The position numbers were made by a program, and so were the translations under genes. A model generated the notes under the pieces. It did not search any database and had not been told where the DNA came from. It saw only the letters and a program-made list of their open reading frames with translations. Source: Prostheceraeus crozeri (lineage: Eukaryota; Platyhelminthes; Polycladida; Euryleptidae). From it: DNA of 64,000 nt. The DNA lies in contig CAJQUW010008996.1 of the NCBI GenBank assembly GCA_907163375.1, positions 377,001 to 441,000 of the forward strand, written 5' to 3'. The stretch's first letter is position 1. Each line of letters begins with the position of its first letter. Shown piece by piece: positions 20,594 to 30,680 of this stretch.

Positions 20594-21585
20594 CACTGTA
20601 AATCGCTCAATACCAATCACATACGAAGGATGCATACCAAAATATTTTTTTGGTATATTTCTGTATGATCTTGGTATATATTTGTATGCTTTTCGCATGT
20701 TATTTCAAGTGTGGTATGCTTTACATACTAAAGCCATACCAGCACGATGTTAAAAGAAAGCATCAATCATGTCCAAAGTATGTTGATTTAAGGCTTTTTG
20801 TCAATAAAGATCACACTAATGCTACTACTGCTTTGTAAGTAGTGAGATAATGACATTTTATAGTCAAACTAACAATACTGAATTCGATTTTAATACATGC
20901 AAGTCCGAGGCATTTCATAAATAATCAATAAGTATTTGACCATCAACAATTATGCATTATGTAATTTTGGAACTAAGCATATTATCAATCCAAAATAAAG
21001 ACACATTATAATTCATGAACGCAAAAATCGTTATGTTTGAGATATATAAGTCAACATGGTTTCTGAAAAGTTATCGTTTTATTGAAATGATGTTTATCAA
21101 TTTAGTTCAAGGAAATGAGTTAATTATGAGTCTTGTGAATGCTATAAGAGAAGTTGCAAAGATGACATGCGGCTTTAATTCCACAAGAAATCTAATCTAG
21201 TTAAATACCACACTTTCACAAAGAAATATTCGCGGCTGGTATTACTGGAAAAAAGTTATTTGTAAGTAGTATGTAGTTTAACATATTTTTGCCATATGAC
21301 ATAAAGCTATTCATACGAAAGACATACGAAACACATACCAATTTGCATCGGGTCTCGTATATAAAACATACCAAGAATTCGTATTTCAACGTAAAACAGC
21401 CAATCACAGTTAACAGTTCGTATCGTTTACATACAAATCACATACGAAAGTAAATGGCCATTCGTATGAAAAACATACCAGATTTCTTTATATATACCAG
21501 AATCTCGTATCAAATGTTGGTTTCAAATTGTATGTAAACTTGGTATGTGTTTGTATTTAATTTTCGTATCCAGCGATTTACAGTG
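20594..21585. mobile_element. 992-bp non-autonomous DNA transposon with CACTGTAAATCG ends
   Basis: Left end CACTGTAAATCGCT and right end AGCGATTTACAGTG are exact 14-base inverted repeats, flanked on both sides by TA (20592-20593 and 21586-21587), as in Tc1/mariner-type insertions. The interior carries many copies of TACGAA and ATACCA in both orientations near the ends and no transposase frame. It cuts the Penelope RT between motif B and the YIDD motif. Confidence 0.85.
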
Positions 21586-21587
21586 TA

Positions 21588-22565
21588 CAGTTAAATAACT
21601 TGATTTATAAAAGATACATCGATGACTGCATCATCGGTCCGTTGCAAAGAAACAAAGAATACTGTGACTTCATATTAGAGACATTCAATTCGATTGATGA
21701 CAACATTAAGTTTACCATTGAAAACCCCGAAGATGGGTTACTGAATTTTTTAGATTTAAGTATTTGGTTAGAGAATAGGAAAATCATGCACAAAAAATAT
21801 GTAAAAGACATGGCTTCTGGCAATGCTTTGAAAAAGGATAGTTGGCTACCGAGCTCCGTCAGAACTAATTTCGTAAAGCAGAGCATTATAGACACACGTA
21901 ATCGGTGTAGTTCAACGCTCTCTGACAACATTAAAATGGAATCGGAGAAAAAATGTAAAGAAAATTTAAAATTTAATGGATACACTAATAAGGATTTGAG
22001 TGTGTCTGATAGAAATACCCAAAAAAATAAAACTAGTAAAATCAATGATGATAAAAAAAGCATTTTGAAGTTACCGTTTATAAGCGACAGTCTTAATCGG
22101 AAAATTTATTACCAAATAAGAAAACATAGGTTGAATGTCCGTCTCGTCAGTACGGGCAACAAAAAACTGCGTAATGTTTTGAAGAAAAAATGCAAAAAAG
22201 TAAACAATGATTGTAGAATATGCAACAAGCTATTCCAAAATCATAACTGTGAGACATCGTGTGTTGTATATCAATTCTCTTGTAGAAAGTGTGGTGATAA
22301 ATATATAGGTAAAACTGCTAGACCATTCTACATTAGATACAGCGAACACAGTCTCAGTATTCGTAATAAAAATGATCTAAGTGCTTTGTCTGAACACAGT
22401 AAGACCTGTCTTGTTAACGGTTCGATTGATGATTTTGATGTTGAATTTCTTCGCTGCTTAAATGATCCTGTTGAAACAAGCGTGGTGGAATCGCGATTAA
22501 TCAACAAGTGCCATCCTAAAATGAACAAACGTCATGAGACAACCGGAGCTATACTGCGTATCTAA
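21588..22565 (+). pseudogene. Penelope-like RT C-terminal part and GIY-YIG endonuclease
   Basis: The frame opens with YKRYIDDCIIGPL (RT motif C) and GLLNFLDLSIW, passes a linker rich in Lys and Asn, and ends with a zinc-finger-like segment (CRICNKLFQNHNCETSC) and GIY-YIG endonuclease CVVYQFSCRKCGDKYIGKTA followed by RPFYIRYSEH, with a later Glu (VVESRLINKC) in the catalytic position. This is the usual Penelope C-terminal domain order. The frame is intact to its TAA stop. It is non-functional only through separation from its N-terminal half. Confidence 0.9.
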
Positions 22566-22599
22566 CGAGTCAGTTTAGACAGTGTCATTTTATTGCTGC

Positions 22600-22637
22600 C
22601 CTGCCTTGAGAAAGGGTCTGGACCCGAAACGTCGGCT
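22600..22637 (+). ncRNA. Hammerhead-ribozyme-like motif of the Penelope-like element
   Basis: The segment CTTGAGAAAGGGTC, loop TG, GACCC, GAAAC, GTC has the layout of a hammerhead core: a CUGANGA-like box, a five-pair stem II, GAAA, and a GUC cleavage triplet. The first box departs from the consensus. Penelope-like elements are known to carry hammerhead motifs in their terminal repeats. Similar motifs occur at 24.7 and 41.2 kb. Confidence 0.45.
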
Positions 22638-22749
22638 GTGTACATATTTTTTATTCGTAATTATTTAGTGGCATTAAATTACTCGGGAGAGAAAACTGAT
22701 TTTTTTCACATCATTGATTCATCACTTTCCTCATAATTTCACTTCAATT

Positions 22750-22856
22750 GGAAGCTGATTGTTCAATCAACACGTATGTTTCAATTTTTGACAAGCATTG
22801 CTTCTCATATAATTTCTTATTTCAACTGTGTGATGATGCCCACGAAGTAGGCATAC
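22750..22856. repeat. Dispersed about 105-bp repeat, copy 1
   Basis: The stretch from GAAGCTGATTGTTCAATCAA to GTAGGCATA recurs in direct orientation at 25161-25265 with about 85% visual identity (shared ATCAACACGTATGTTTCAA and TGATGATGCCCAC). Confidence 0.6.
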
Positions 22857-23617
22857 GTTTGATTGAAACTTGCTCCGAGTAGACGATCTGACAAGACATT
22901 CATGAAGACTGCAAAGTACCATGCAACTGATTGTCACATATTGCTATGAAGGATTCATAATCCGCGAGCTAATGACACTTTCTTCCTAAATTCGCGCACA
23001 AAGGGCTTAATTCCATGGATACGTAGACCTTGAAACGTTGAATACAAAATTCAAATTCTTGAGTGTTACAGCCAGTCGCTTTCGGTTAAAGGTAAGGTTA
23101 AAGTATTCCAATTGGAATCCAATGGTAAAATTCAAGAACTATATATGGATTGTGAAACACTTGGCAAATTACAAACATTTTCTTTTGCAGAAAAGAAACT
23201 ATTTGTCAGAATGCCATGAAATTTGAAACAGGATTGAGTTCAGAATAGTAACTTCGAGTTGAAGTGAGTGACATGACTCAGTATTTGATGTTTGAGAGCC
23301 TCTACAAAATGAGCAGATTTCATGTTTGACTTAATTTTGGTGAATTCATAAGAAGCCCTGATAAAAGCATAATTAGTTAGTTGATCTTACTTGTATGTTT
23401 TTATTCTCCGACAAGTAACAAGCAAAAAAGTAATGCACATTGGTTCAAAGAAATTGCGATAGGCAGAATTTTTTTGAACTGTGCAATCTTGAAAGTAGAG
23501 TCTCCAAGCAACTCCCGTGTTGGATTCAGTGACCGCATCGGTGAATAAAATGATTAAATTTGTTGGGTCGACTGGTCGCATTACGTTTCCCACTCCCTAC
23601 TAGAGTAACTTAAGTAT

Positions 23618-23651
<34 letters not shown>

Positions 23652-24440
23652 CTACGCTCTGGACTTTCAGTAACCTACTTTTTACACAATTTCCCAGTAG
23701 GGTAGTTGTTTGAGAGAGAGAGAGAGAGAGAGAGACAGAGAAAGAGCATATTTGTCAACATGAAAATCAAAATGCACAGCAATGTCAGAGTCTTGCATAA
23801 CCACTTTGATGTAGCAAAAAAGCTATTGGAAAAGAATTTTGTCTATACAAGTTGTACGACAAAATGGAATCGTAACACGTCTGACTAAAATATATTCAAA
23901 GGATATAAATATATTCCGTCTAAATATATTTAAGGATAACAAAATATATTCAAAGGATGACATGGATCTCCTGAATTCATATACAACGACTCAAAGGCTC
24001 TGAACTTTTTGACAGACAGATTATCAGCAGTATTCGAACATATACATCTGACTTGCAAATTGTTTTCCTACAACGTTTAAAAATACGAGACAGCATGCAT
24101 CTCGCACCAGATGACAGAACACAAAAAGGTAGTAGAATGCAACATCAAACTTTCAATAATGTTATAGTAAACTTTATTTTAACTTTCGTATCTTCCGTTT
24201 CCTGGACTCTTCGAATTTTTTAACCGTGGCATGTTATAATTTGAAAGTTGGTATTGCAATATTATTGGTTATCATTCGCAAGGGAAAAATGAGTGCTATT
24301 TCATGATGTTATGATGCCATAATATTGTAATATGTATTTACCATCATTTTTGTAGTTATTGTACTTTATTGTAGTTAATTTTTCATAGTAGAGAGAAGTA
24401 GTAGTTTTAGTAAAACATTTATATTTTATTATGGAAATCA
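22857..24440. other. Non-coding stretch with microsatellites
   Basis: No supported gene. A (TA)n run lies at about 23622-23649 and a (GA)n run at 23711-23733. The short frame starting in the (GA)n run is an artefact. ATATATTCAAAGGAT-type short repeats cluster at about 23889-23960. Confidence 0.5.
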
Positions 24441-24700
24441 CAACATGGTTTAGAGTTTACGACGTTTCGCATGGACACACATGAGGGCACAAAAGTTGCC
24501 TTTTGCAGCATCGTACGTGATAGAGAAATCCTAAAAACAGAGGAGCGGTGCTTAGGATATCTTTAGCACACATCTCGCTGAATAAATAGCGCGGAAGATT
24601 TTTTCCTGACAATAACACAGAAGCACAATTGCATCCTGCAGCACAGATAATTCCATGTGCTTTGCGTCTGACCTTCTTGAATTTCTCGGAGCTTTTCGAA
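24440..24700 (-). mobile_element. LINE 3'-end fragment (possible)
   Basis: On the minus strand the frame FKKVRRKAHGIICAAGCNC, followed by a Leu/Phe-rich stretch, resembles the C-terminal RRARRIICPKLCNC region of the LINE at 5.9-8.5 kb. It is adjacent to a Penelope-type end motif. Weak, short match. Confidence 0.35.
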
Positions 24701-24727
24701 GAAGGCTCTGGAACCGAAACGTCGAGT
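24694..24727 (+). ncRNA. Second hammerhead-like Penelope end motif
   Basis: CGAAGAAGGCTC, loop, GAACC, GAAAC, GTC repeats the arrangement seen at 22.6 kb (box, stem, GAAACGTC). It likely marks the remnant of another Penelope-like copy. No RT is left beside it. Confidence 0.4.
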
Positions 24728-24729
24728 GA

Positions 24730-25160
24730 AAATCTTTCCTTTTTTCTCATTTTTCTTTTTATTGAACTCTCAAGGTTTCGCAGAAATTCAAGGAAGTGAG
24801 TTGCTCGAATACGAGTGCAGCCAATTCATCATAATCATAAACATCTCGTTTGCTGCCATCACTTACATACAATTGTTCTATTTTATTCAATTTTCTTGAA
24901 AGTGTTATTCTACAATATACATGTACGTCGTCAAGCAGTAGACCAAATAATTTAAGACAAGTTTGGACAAATGGTTAAAAAGTTGCTGACCGATAAATTG
25001 CTTATATTAATTGATCTTAAACTGTACAGATCATTGGTCAGATCTTCCAATGAAAGAATGTCATAATTTGGATTGACGACTCCAATTCAATCCTATCTTG
25101 TGCTGTAATATTTTTTAGATAATCTGCAACTATTCGAAGTACGGACGTATATATAATAGC
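24730..25160. other. No feature recognised
   Basis: AT-rich non-coding DNA with no frame or repeat that I can support. Confidence 0.4.
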
Positions 25161-25265
25161 GGAAGCTGAATGTCCAATCAACACGTATGTTTCAAAATTT
25201 GACAAGCATTACTTCTTGTATATTTTTTCTTCAACTGCATGATGATGCCCACAAAATAGGCATCA
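25161..25265. repeat. Dispersed about 105-bp repeat, copy 2
   Basis: Direct copy of the repeat at 22750-22856. It ends with AATAGGCATCATTA, just before ordinary non-coding sequence. Confidence 0.6.
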
Positions 25266-25641
25266 TTATCATCATCACCAGCTCTTATTTATTCCCACCA
25301 GAAATACATTATCAAACTCAAGAGGTCCAAGCACTACATTGTTATATAGAAGTATAAGTTCTGGAACAGTGAGAAAATATTTTCTGGCGCTTAATTACGA
25401 AGAGTCTTTGAGACATCTTCTTGCGAAGATCTTCGATTTGACAGTCCCAAGTAAATTTCGCGATTTATAATGCTCCCAAAATTTTCAAGTTCTCCACCAG
25501 TGTGACATTTGAAGGAGCTGTAGCTGAAGTAGCAATGATGTTGAATGTCGAAATAGTGATAGTGATTCAGAAATTTGAATTGTCTTGCCAGAATTTACAG
25601 AAACATATCTTCAGCGGACTTTCTTTTGAATCGCAAGTACT

Positions 25642-25805
25642 CGTCCGGCAGTCAGAATGAGTGCAGGGAACGAGACCGAAGATCAGACCTTCACACGATG
25701 ATGTGCACTTTATGCCTACTACGAATCTCCACGTGCGTCGAGTTCTACCGGGGTCCTCTTCTTGTCAGATACGATCAAAGAAAATCGCATGTCATGACTG
25801 CCGAA
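25642..25805. repeat. Fragment of GTCCGGCAG fold-back family
   Basis: It begins GTCCGGCAGTCAGAATGAGT and continues through GGAACGAGACCGAA and CTACGAATCTCCACGTG to TCTTGTCAGATACGATCAAA. It matches the left arms of the elements at 40551 and 62335 and is truncated. Confidence 0.65.
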
Positions 25806-26739
25806 TTTTGACTTTCGTATTATTTGCTAAAAATTGTAAATTTACTCAAGTATACCCCTCATGGGATACCGGTAATGGGACGCATGGGGGAGAGAGGGGG
25901 AATGGCGACACATTTTGCCTTTTTGATTATATCTCTCGAACTGCGGGTCGTATAAGGTTCCATGGTCTGTTATTTGACCCCAGCCAACGTTGAAACCCAC
26001 AGATTAATTCTTAGTATTATCAATGTCCAACTCATTGTCCAAGAGAAGTTATTTACTATTCAATAAAAATTCAATTATGACACCATTACCCCGTGGTGTG
26101 GGGAATCGCGACAACCAAGTGGGTAATGGCGAAACTAGTGGGGGAATGGCGGCAAATTCTTATCTTAGTTAATCCATATCTATGATGATATTAGTCAACT
26201 GGTTAGTCAAATATTGTATTTTATGTCTTAGTTTATATGATATATGCTGGAGTGTAATCATAATTTCCCTATCTAAAGTAAAAGGCAGTTGAACACTTAC
26301 ATTTCAAGATAATAGTCCTTCTTTCTAGATTATTTAATTCAGTCTTAGATATACTTCGAACAATGATGTAAACATACATCCTATTATAAAATATACTTAA
26401 TTTATAATAACTGATAAGATACTACATGCAAATATGCCTATTATAAACTATTCAGTTAAAGAGACTAATTTTTCGTCCATTGAGAAATTCAAAAGTCGAA
26501 TAGTGAATTAAAAATTGAACAAATTTATTGTTTTACAAGATCTTATGGGATAAACAAAATAGCCATAATTATCAGACTAACACAAGCCAAATAGGCTAGG
26601 CTAGATATCAAATTACAAATCAACAAAAATCAAACATTGTGATCGTCAACTGACGGGATAGCCTAATCTACTGCCTACAGAAGTCACAGTAAAAAATTTA
26701 CTATATGTATATATTTTACTATATACAGTAAAAGTTCTG

Positions 26740-28486
26740 TATCCGCACATGCCTCGTGACACCAACGTTGGCACTTAACACACTTGATCCAATCTTCTGA
26801 AAGAGGTTCTTTATACTCTTCTGCACAAAAGATGCAGAAAAATCCGGTTTTGTCTTTTGCCTTTCTATATTTCTCTAATAAATCATCGTATTTATCTTGT
26901 TTTGTCAGAATCTCCGAGTGCTTTCTTTTGAAAGCACGTTTTTAACTGTTACTGTTAGATGCACGCTTTTGTGGTAATTGCAATATGTCAGCAAACTAAG
27001 TCTTACAACCACGAGGAGGTCCACCAGTCCTTGAAGATGGGTGGGAGACGATGATCCGCCGGAAGGTCCGCCAGCTACAGACGATTCTCCAAGCGGATGG
27101 GCGGGAGACGATGATCCGCCGGAAGGTCCGCCAGCTACAGAAGTTGCAGGTGTGAGTTCTATTATTTCAATCTCTGGTAGGACCTTATGTAATCGCAAAC
27201 ATTCAGCAACAGCAAAGTCCTCATCTTGGAAGATGTTGCTATTGAAGGGGTAGATTCCTGTGGTGCGGAAACCTTATTCTGCTTTGGCGATGTTAGCACA
27301 CTTCAAATAGGCACTACTGAATAATTCTGCCATTTCATATTGAGTCACACGTTTACAAGGGTGCATGACCATGAAAGATTGAGCTTCTATTTCGAATGCT
27401 AAAATGAAAAAAAATACATGCTCATAAAACAAAATTGAATTATTACATAAGGTCACCTAAGTTGTTACATACCTGTTGACAAAGGTTTGTAAAACGTGAC
27501 ATCCAAGGGTTGCATGCGATGTGAACAGTGCGGTAAGATCGATAGTAAATCAAAAAAATTGCTGCGACAAAATGTGTGAACTTCAATAGAAAGATGGGAC
27601 TCATGATTGTCAAGAATCAATAGAACATGACTATCACTTGTGGGTCTGATAATTTTAACAAAATGTTTCAGCCATCCCAAGAATAGATCTCTATTTATCC
27701 AGCCAGATTTTGAAGCTCCTCCAAGGGAACCCGCTACCGAGCCTTTCATCAATCTTAGGTTCAAATGTATACGAGGAAATATTATCATCGGAGGAATATA
27801 GGTTCCAGAAGCACTAAAACAACACACAAATGTGACATTGTGGCCTCGCTCAGCTGAGACAGCAATACCAACTTGTTTTTGACCTCTTTCCGCAAGGATT
27901 TTAGGACATGGTGTAACTGTTGTAAACCCCGTTTCACCGACATTATATATTTGACTTGTAGTATAATTATGTTTCGAATAGAGTTCACGTAAGTTATTGT
28001 AGAACATGTCAACTTCAAATCTGTTCATGTCTATTATACGGTTCAAACTTGTTGGCTCCGGTTTTCTCAGTGACACAGTAGGATTTCGGTTTAAAAATCC
28101 ATCAAGCCAATCCCTTCCTGCCATTTTGTTATCTGTGTTGAAATTATGTGGAATTTTATTTTTTCTGCCTATTCAAATGCAGCTCTTCTCAACTGTAACG
28201 GAGTTATTCCATAGAAAAGACGTGAGAGAATAAGTATGTGCTTAGTTAATTCCGCTTCTTGTTCTTCATTGAATGTGCTATATATCCCTAGTTTGGGCTT
28301 GTCAGAATTGCCTCTCTTTATTCTTGATATTAGAGTTGTGCGAGGAATATTATATATCGCTGCCGCCCTTTTCGCAGTCTCACCCTCTTTTACAGATTTC
28401 ATCGCAGCGGCTAGCTCACGTTTCGTCCATTTCGCAATTTCCGTCTTTCTCTTGTAAGTGCGCGACATTCGGCTACCTAAAACCAA
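26740..28486 (-). pseudogene. pogo/jerky-type transposase with psq HTH, DDE domain and C-terminal PHD-like finger
   Basis: Read on the minus strand. An N-terminal psq-type helix-turn-helix (MSRTYKRKTEIAKWTKRELA, then ETAKRAAAIYNIPRTTL) is followed after an in-frame stop and frame change (about 28.17 kb) by WLDGFLNRNPTVSLRKPEPT and the DDE domain: QIYNVGETGF (the usual first catalytic Asp is Gly here), HVLLILDNHESH and PHCSHRMQPLDV. A GTATGT donor near 27474 and TTTTAG acceptor near 27401 suggest an intron before AFEIEAQSFMV, then a further stop after KCANIAKAE. The tail has a 60-bp tandem repeat (27043-27150) coding a Ser/Gly/Pro-rich segment, then a Cys/His cluster (FFCIFCAEEY, then WIKCVKCQRWCHEAC) like a PHD finger. 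Inactive. Confidence 0.8.
27043..27150. repeat. Two-copy 60-bp tandem repeat in transposase tail
   Basis: GGGAGACGATGATCCGCCGG through CCAGCTACAGA occurs twice with period 60. On the minus strand it codes VAGGPSGGSSSP twice. Likely a disordered linker expanded by slippage. Confidence 0.85.
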
Positions 28487-29226
28487 ATAAGAGATATTTC
28501 AGTAGGTCCCAATGTTACTCCACCAGATGTTTTAGGCAATGTAATTACTAAAGACCCCATATGGATGCAATATGGTCTAAGATTTTAGTGGTCTAAGGTT
28601 TTACATGACATGCTCGCATAGTTACATTTGGTGAATATGACTTCGTAATGATTAGACCGCAATGTACTATGCTAGAAAAAGCTATGTTATTCATGATATG
28701 ATTCAAAATATCTGATAGTCCATGGGTTGATATAGCTCGAAATCTTAATCACTATGTTATAGGCCCATTTCGGCTGGTCTAACAATAACTAAAGCTTCTA
28801 AATCAAATTACTGAATGAAAATACTACATGTTTGTAATGAGGGGTAATGGCGACACTTTTGACGCCATTAACCTAACCTAATAGATTTCATAAAACTTTA
28901 AATTTATTCTATAAGACGTTAACATTTGAGTTTGTTCTACTTATGGCTAACATCCTAATTAACTCTAGAATCGCATTGCGCTAATCTAAAAACCATTAAC
29001 ACACACTTTCCCATTACAAATTCACTCACCTGGGTCATCAAAAGAAATATCAAAATGTCTTCTAATTTTCGTCTGCAGCTCACGTATGATTGAACGAGAT
29101 ATTCGAATCTGATTGGCTCTGAGTCAGCCACATCGATGTAAGTTTCGTAAGGAACTCAGAACATATGTCAACACTGGCTGTGAAACTGAAAATCACTAGT
29201 GTCGCCATTTCCCCATGTTCCTCTAA

Positions 29227-29474
29227 TTGTCTGATGACGAAATATCTTACAAAAGATCACAGAATATTACATTTGTCATGGACACACGCACCATTTATGA
29301 GGTAAATCGATTAGATCATGCTCTAGAGTGAATAGTTGGTCATGAAAATTAAATCCCTTGAAAATAATGAAAATTCAACATTGAATTTAAACTGGATGTT
29401 TCTAAATTTCAAATTCGAATTGCACTACATTTTGCAGAAGTGACTGACGCTAAACTGCCCTAAAACTGAAATAC
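29227..29474. other. No feature recognised
   Basis: AT-rich non-coding DNA between the pogo-type element and the first ACGCGT MITE. Confidence 0.4.
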
Positions 29475-29936
29475 CACTAGGTGATATGCCACGTGTATGT
29501 AATTCACGCGCAATTACGGAGCACCCCAAACATCCGTGGTTAAGGACATCCTATTCTTCTACTCGCGTACATACGCGCTGCACTAAGAATCAGAAATCAT
29601 TTGATCTGATGCTGTTAAAACATAGAATGCTTATGAATACTCGCGGGCGAGCGTTTGTAGTTCGCGCGTCCTCTTCGGTTGTCCGCGTTGCCGCTTGAAC
29701 CACGGATGAACCGCTAAGTATATTCTGTCTTCCCTGAGAATGAAATTGAGGTGCTGTCACATTGTTTAGCCTCTGATACATGCAAACACATGAGACACAA
29801 TGTCTATATAACAGGACTGCCGATAGATGTTGCAGAAATGTCACGCGTAGCTACGGATGCTTAGGGTCATGTGTAATTAATTACGCGTAGTCTACGCGTG
29901 AATTACGAGTAATCGAGCGTGGCATGTCACCTAGTG
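29475..29936. mobile_element. ACGCGT-rich MITE, copy 1
   Basis: Ends CACTAGGTGATATGCCACG and CGTGGCATGTCACCTAGTG are inverted repeats. The body has many ACGCGTAATTACG-type words near both ends. Two further copies lie at 42656-43096 and 59250-59711. No coding capacity, no clear target duplication. Confidence 0.85.
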
Positions 29937-30607
29937 ACAATTCATATAGCCTTATTACTATAACATCACTCTTGGATGGAACTAACGGACTAGCTCACTT
30001 GTGGCGAAAGATTTTTCTTATGGGACACATATGTCCCTTATCCCCTTGGTCTGAAAATTCCATATTAAGCTGGCCAAACTTCTGTACCTATTCCTGGGTT
30101 AATGAAACTTTCAACTTAGTCAAAAGTCTGGTGTGAGATTGCGAGCAATAATTGTTCAAAATCGGAAGTTCTAACCCTATGCTTCAATCTTGATCGAATC
30201 TCAACATTCCGTTGCTTGCAGTGTTACACGATCCTTCGTTTCAATTACTTCGGTCATATTCCGACACTCCCTCTATGCAATCAGTTTCTTCACAATCTAA
30301 TTGCTTCATGGGCACTATTGTATGACGCTGAAATCTTGACAAAACATTAATCAATCGTTTAATTTAACATAGAACATCGCGATCAACAGATCTCGAAATT
30401 CCTCTTTATTAATCCAACACTTCATTTCGTAGCACCTGTTTTCTTCCACGAATTCAATAATCAGATTCGCACAGTTGGAAATTTGTTTGGCCAGGTTTAC
30501 TAATATCCAAGTGGTTGGCTTTATTGCATTCCGGAAGAGAAAGGAGTATAATATATTTATTACGTGGTGTCAAAATTGGTTAGTATTCTTGGTCCCACGC
30601 AATCACA
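29937..30607. other. Region upstream of the lectin-type gene
   Basis: No gene or repeat recognised. It should contain the promoter and 5' untranslated region of the gene starting at 30608, but no convincing TATA box or initiator could be picked. Confidence 0.4.
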
Positions 30608-30680
30608 ATGTGGGCAATTCTTTCTACCTTGCTTGCGTCGATCTTAGTCAGTCAGTGCTTTGCTGATGAATGTAGTCAAA
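30608..30680 (+). CDS. Lectin-type gene exon 1: signal peptide
   Basis: ATG at 30608. Codes 24 residues: hydrophobic signal peptide ending CFA, then DECSQ. Donor A|GTAAGT, phase 1. Confidence 0.8.

Larger units (their letters stand above)
19751..22740 (+). mobile_element. Penelope-like element, 5'-truncated, split by a DNA element
   Basis: RT motifs in the first part and a catalytic RT motif plus GIY-YIG endonuclease in the second part belong to one Penelope-like retroelement. A 992-bp TA-flanked element interrupts it (20594-21585). The ORF begins inside the RT N-terminal domain, so the 5' part is missing. After the stop at 22563-22565 comes a hammerhead-like motif (about 22600-22635), consistent with the known Penelope terminal sequences. 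Apart from the insertion the reading frame is open. Confidence 0.9.
25851..29226 (-). mobile_element. Degraded pogo/jerky-type DNA transposon with GGCGACA ends
   Basis: Both ends carry inverted copies of a GGGGGAATGGCGACAC-type sequence (about 25893-25915 and, inverted, 29199-29216), with further subterminal copies at about 26099-26155 and 28839-28860. A transposase gene on the minus strand lies between them (26740-28486). Exact termini are uncertain; TA occurs at both proposed limits. The transposase has several disabling changes, so the copy is dead. Confidence 0.7.

Noticed and set aside
23706-23888. ORF starting with alternating Glu and Arg
   Set aside because: It starts in a (GA)n microsatellite and has no protein features after it.
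24457-24750. Independent minus-strand gene
   Set aside because: It appears to be a LINE-like C-terminal remnant next to a Penelope end motif.
30475-30666. Plus-strand ORF overlapping exon 1
   Set aside because: It is in another frame; the frame with the signal peptide ends at a good donor and fits all later phases.
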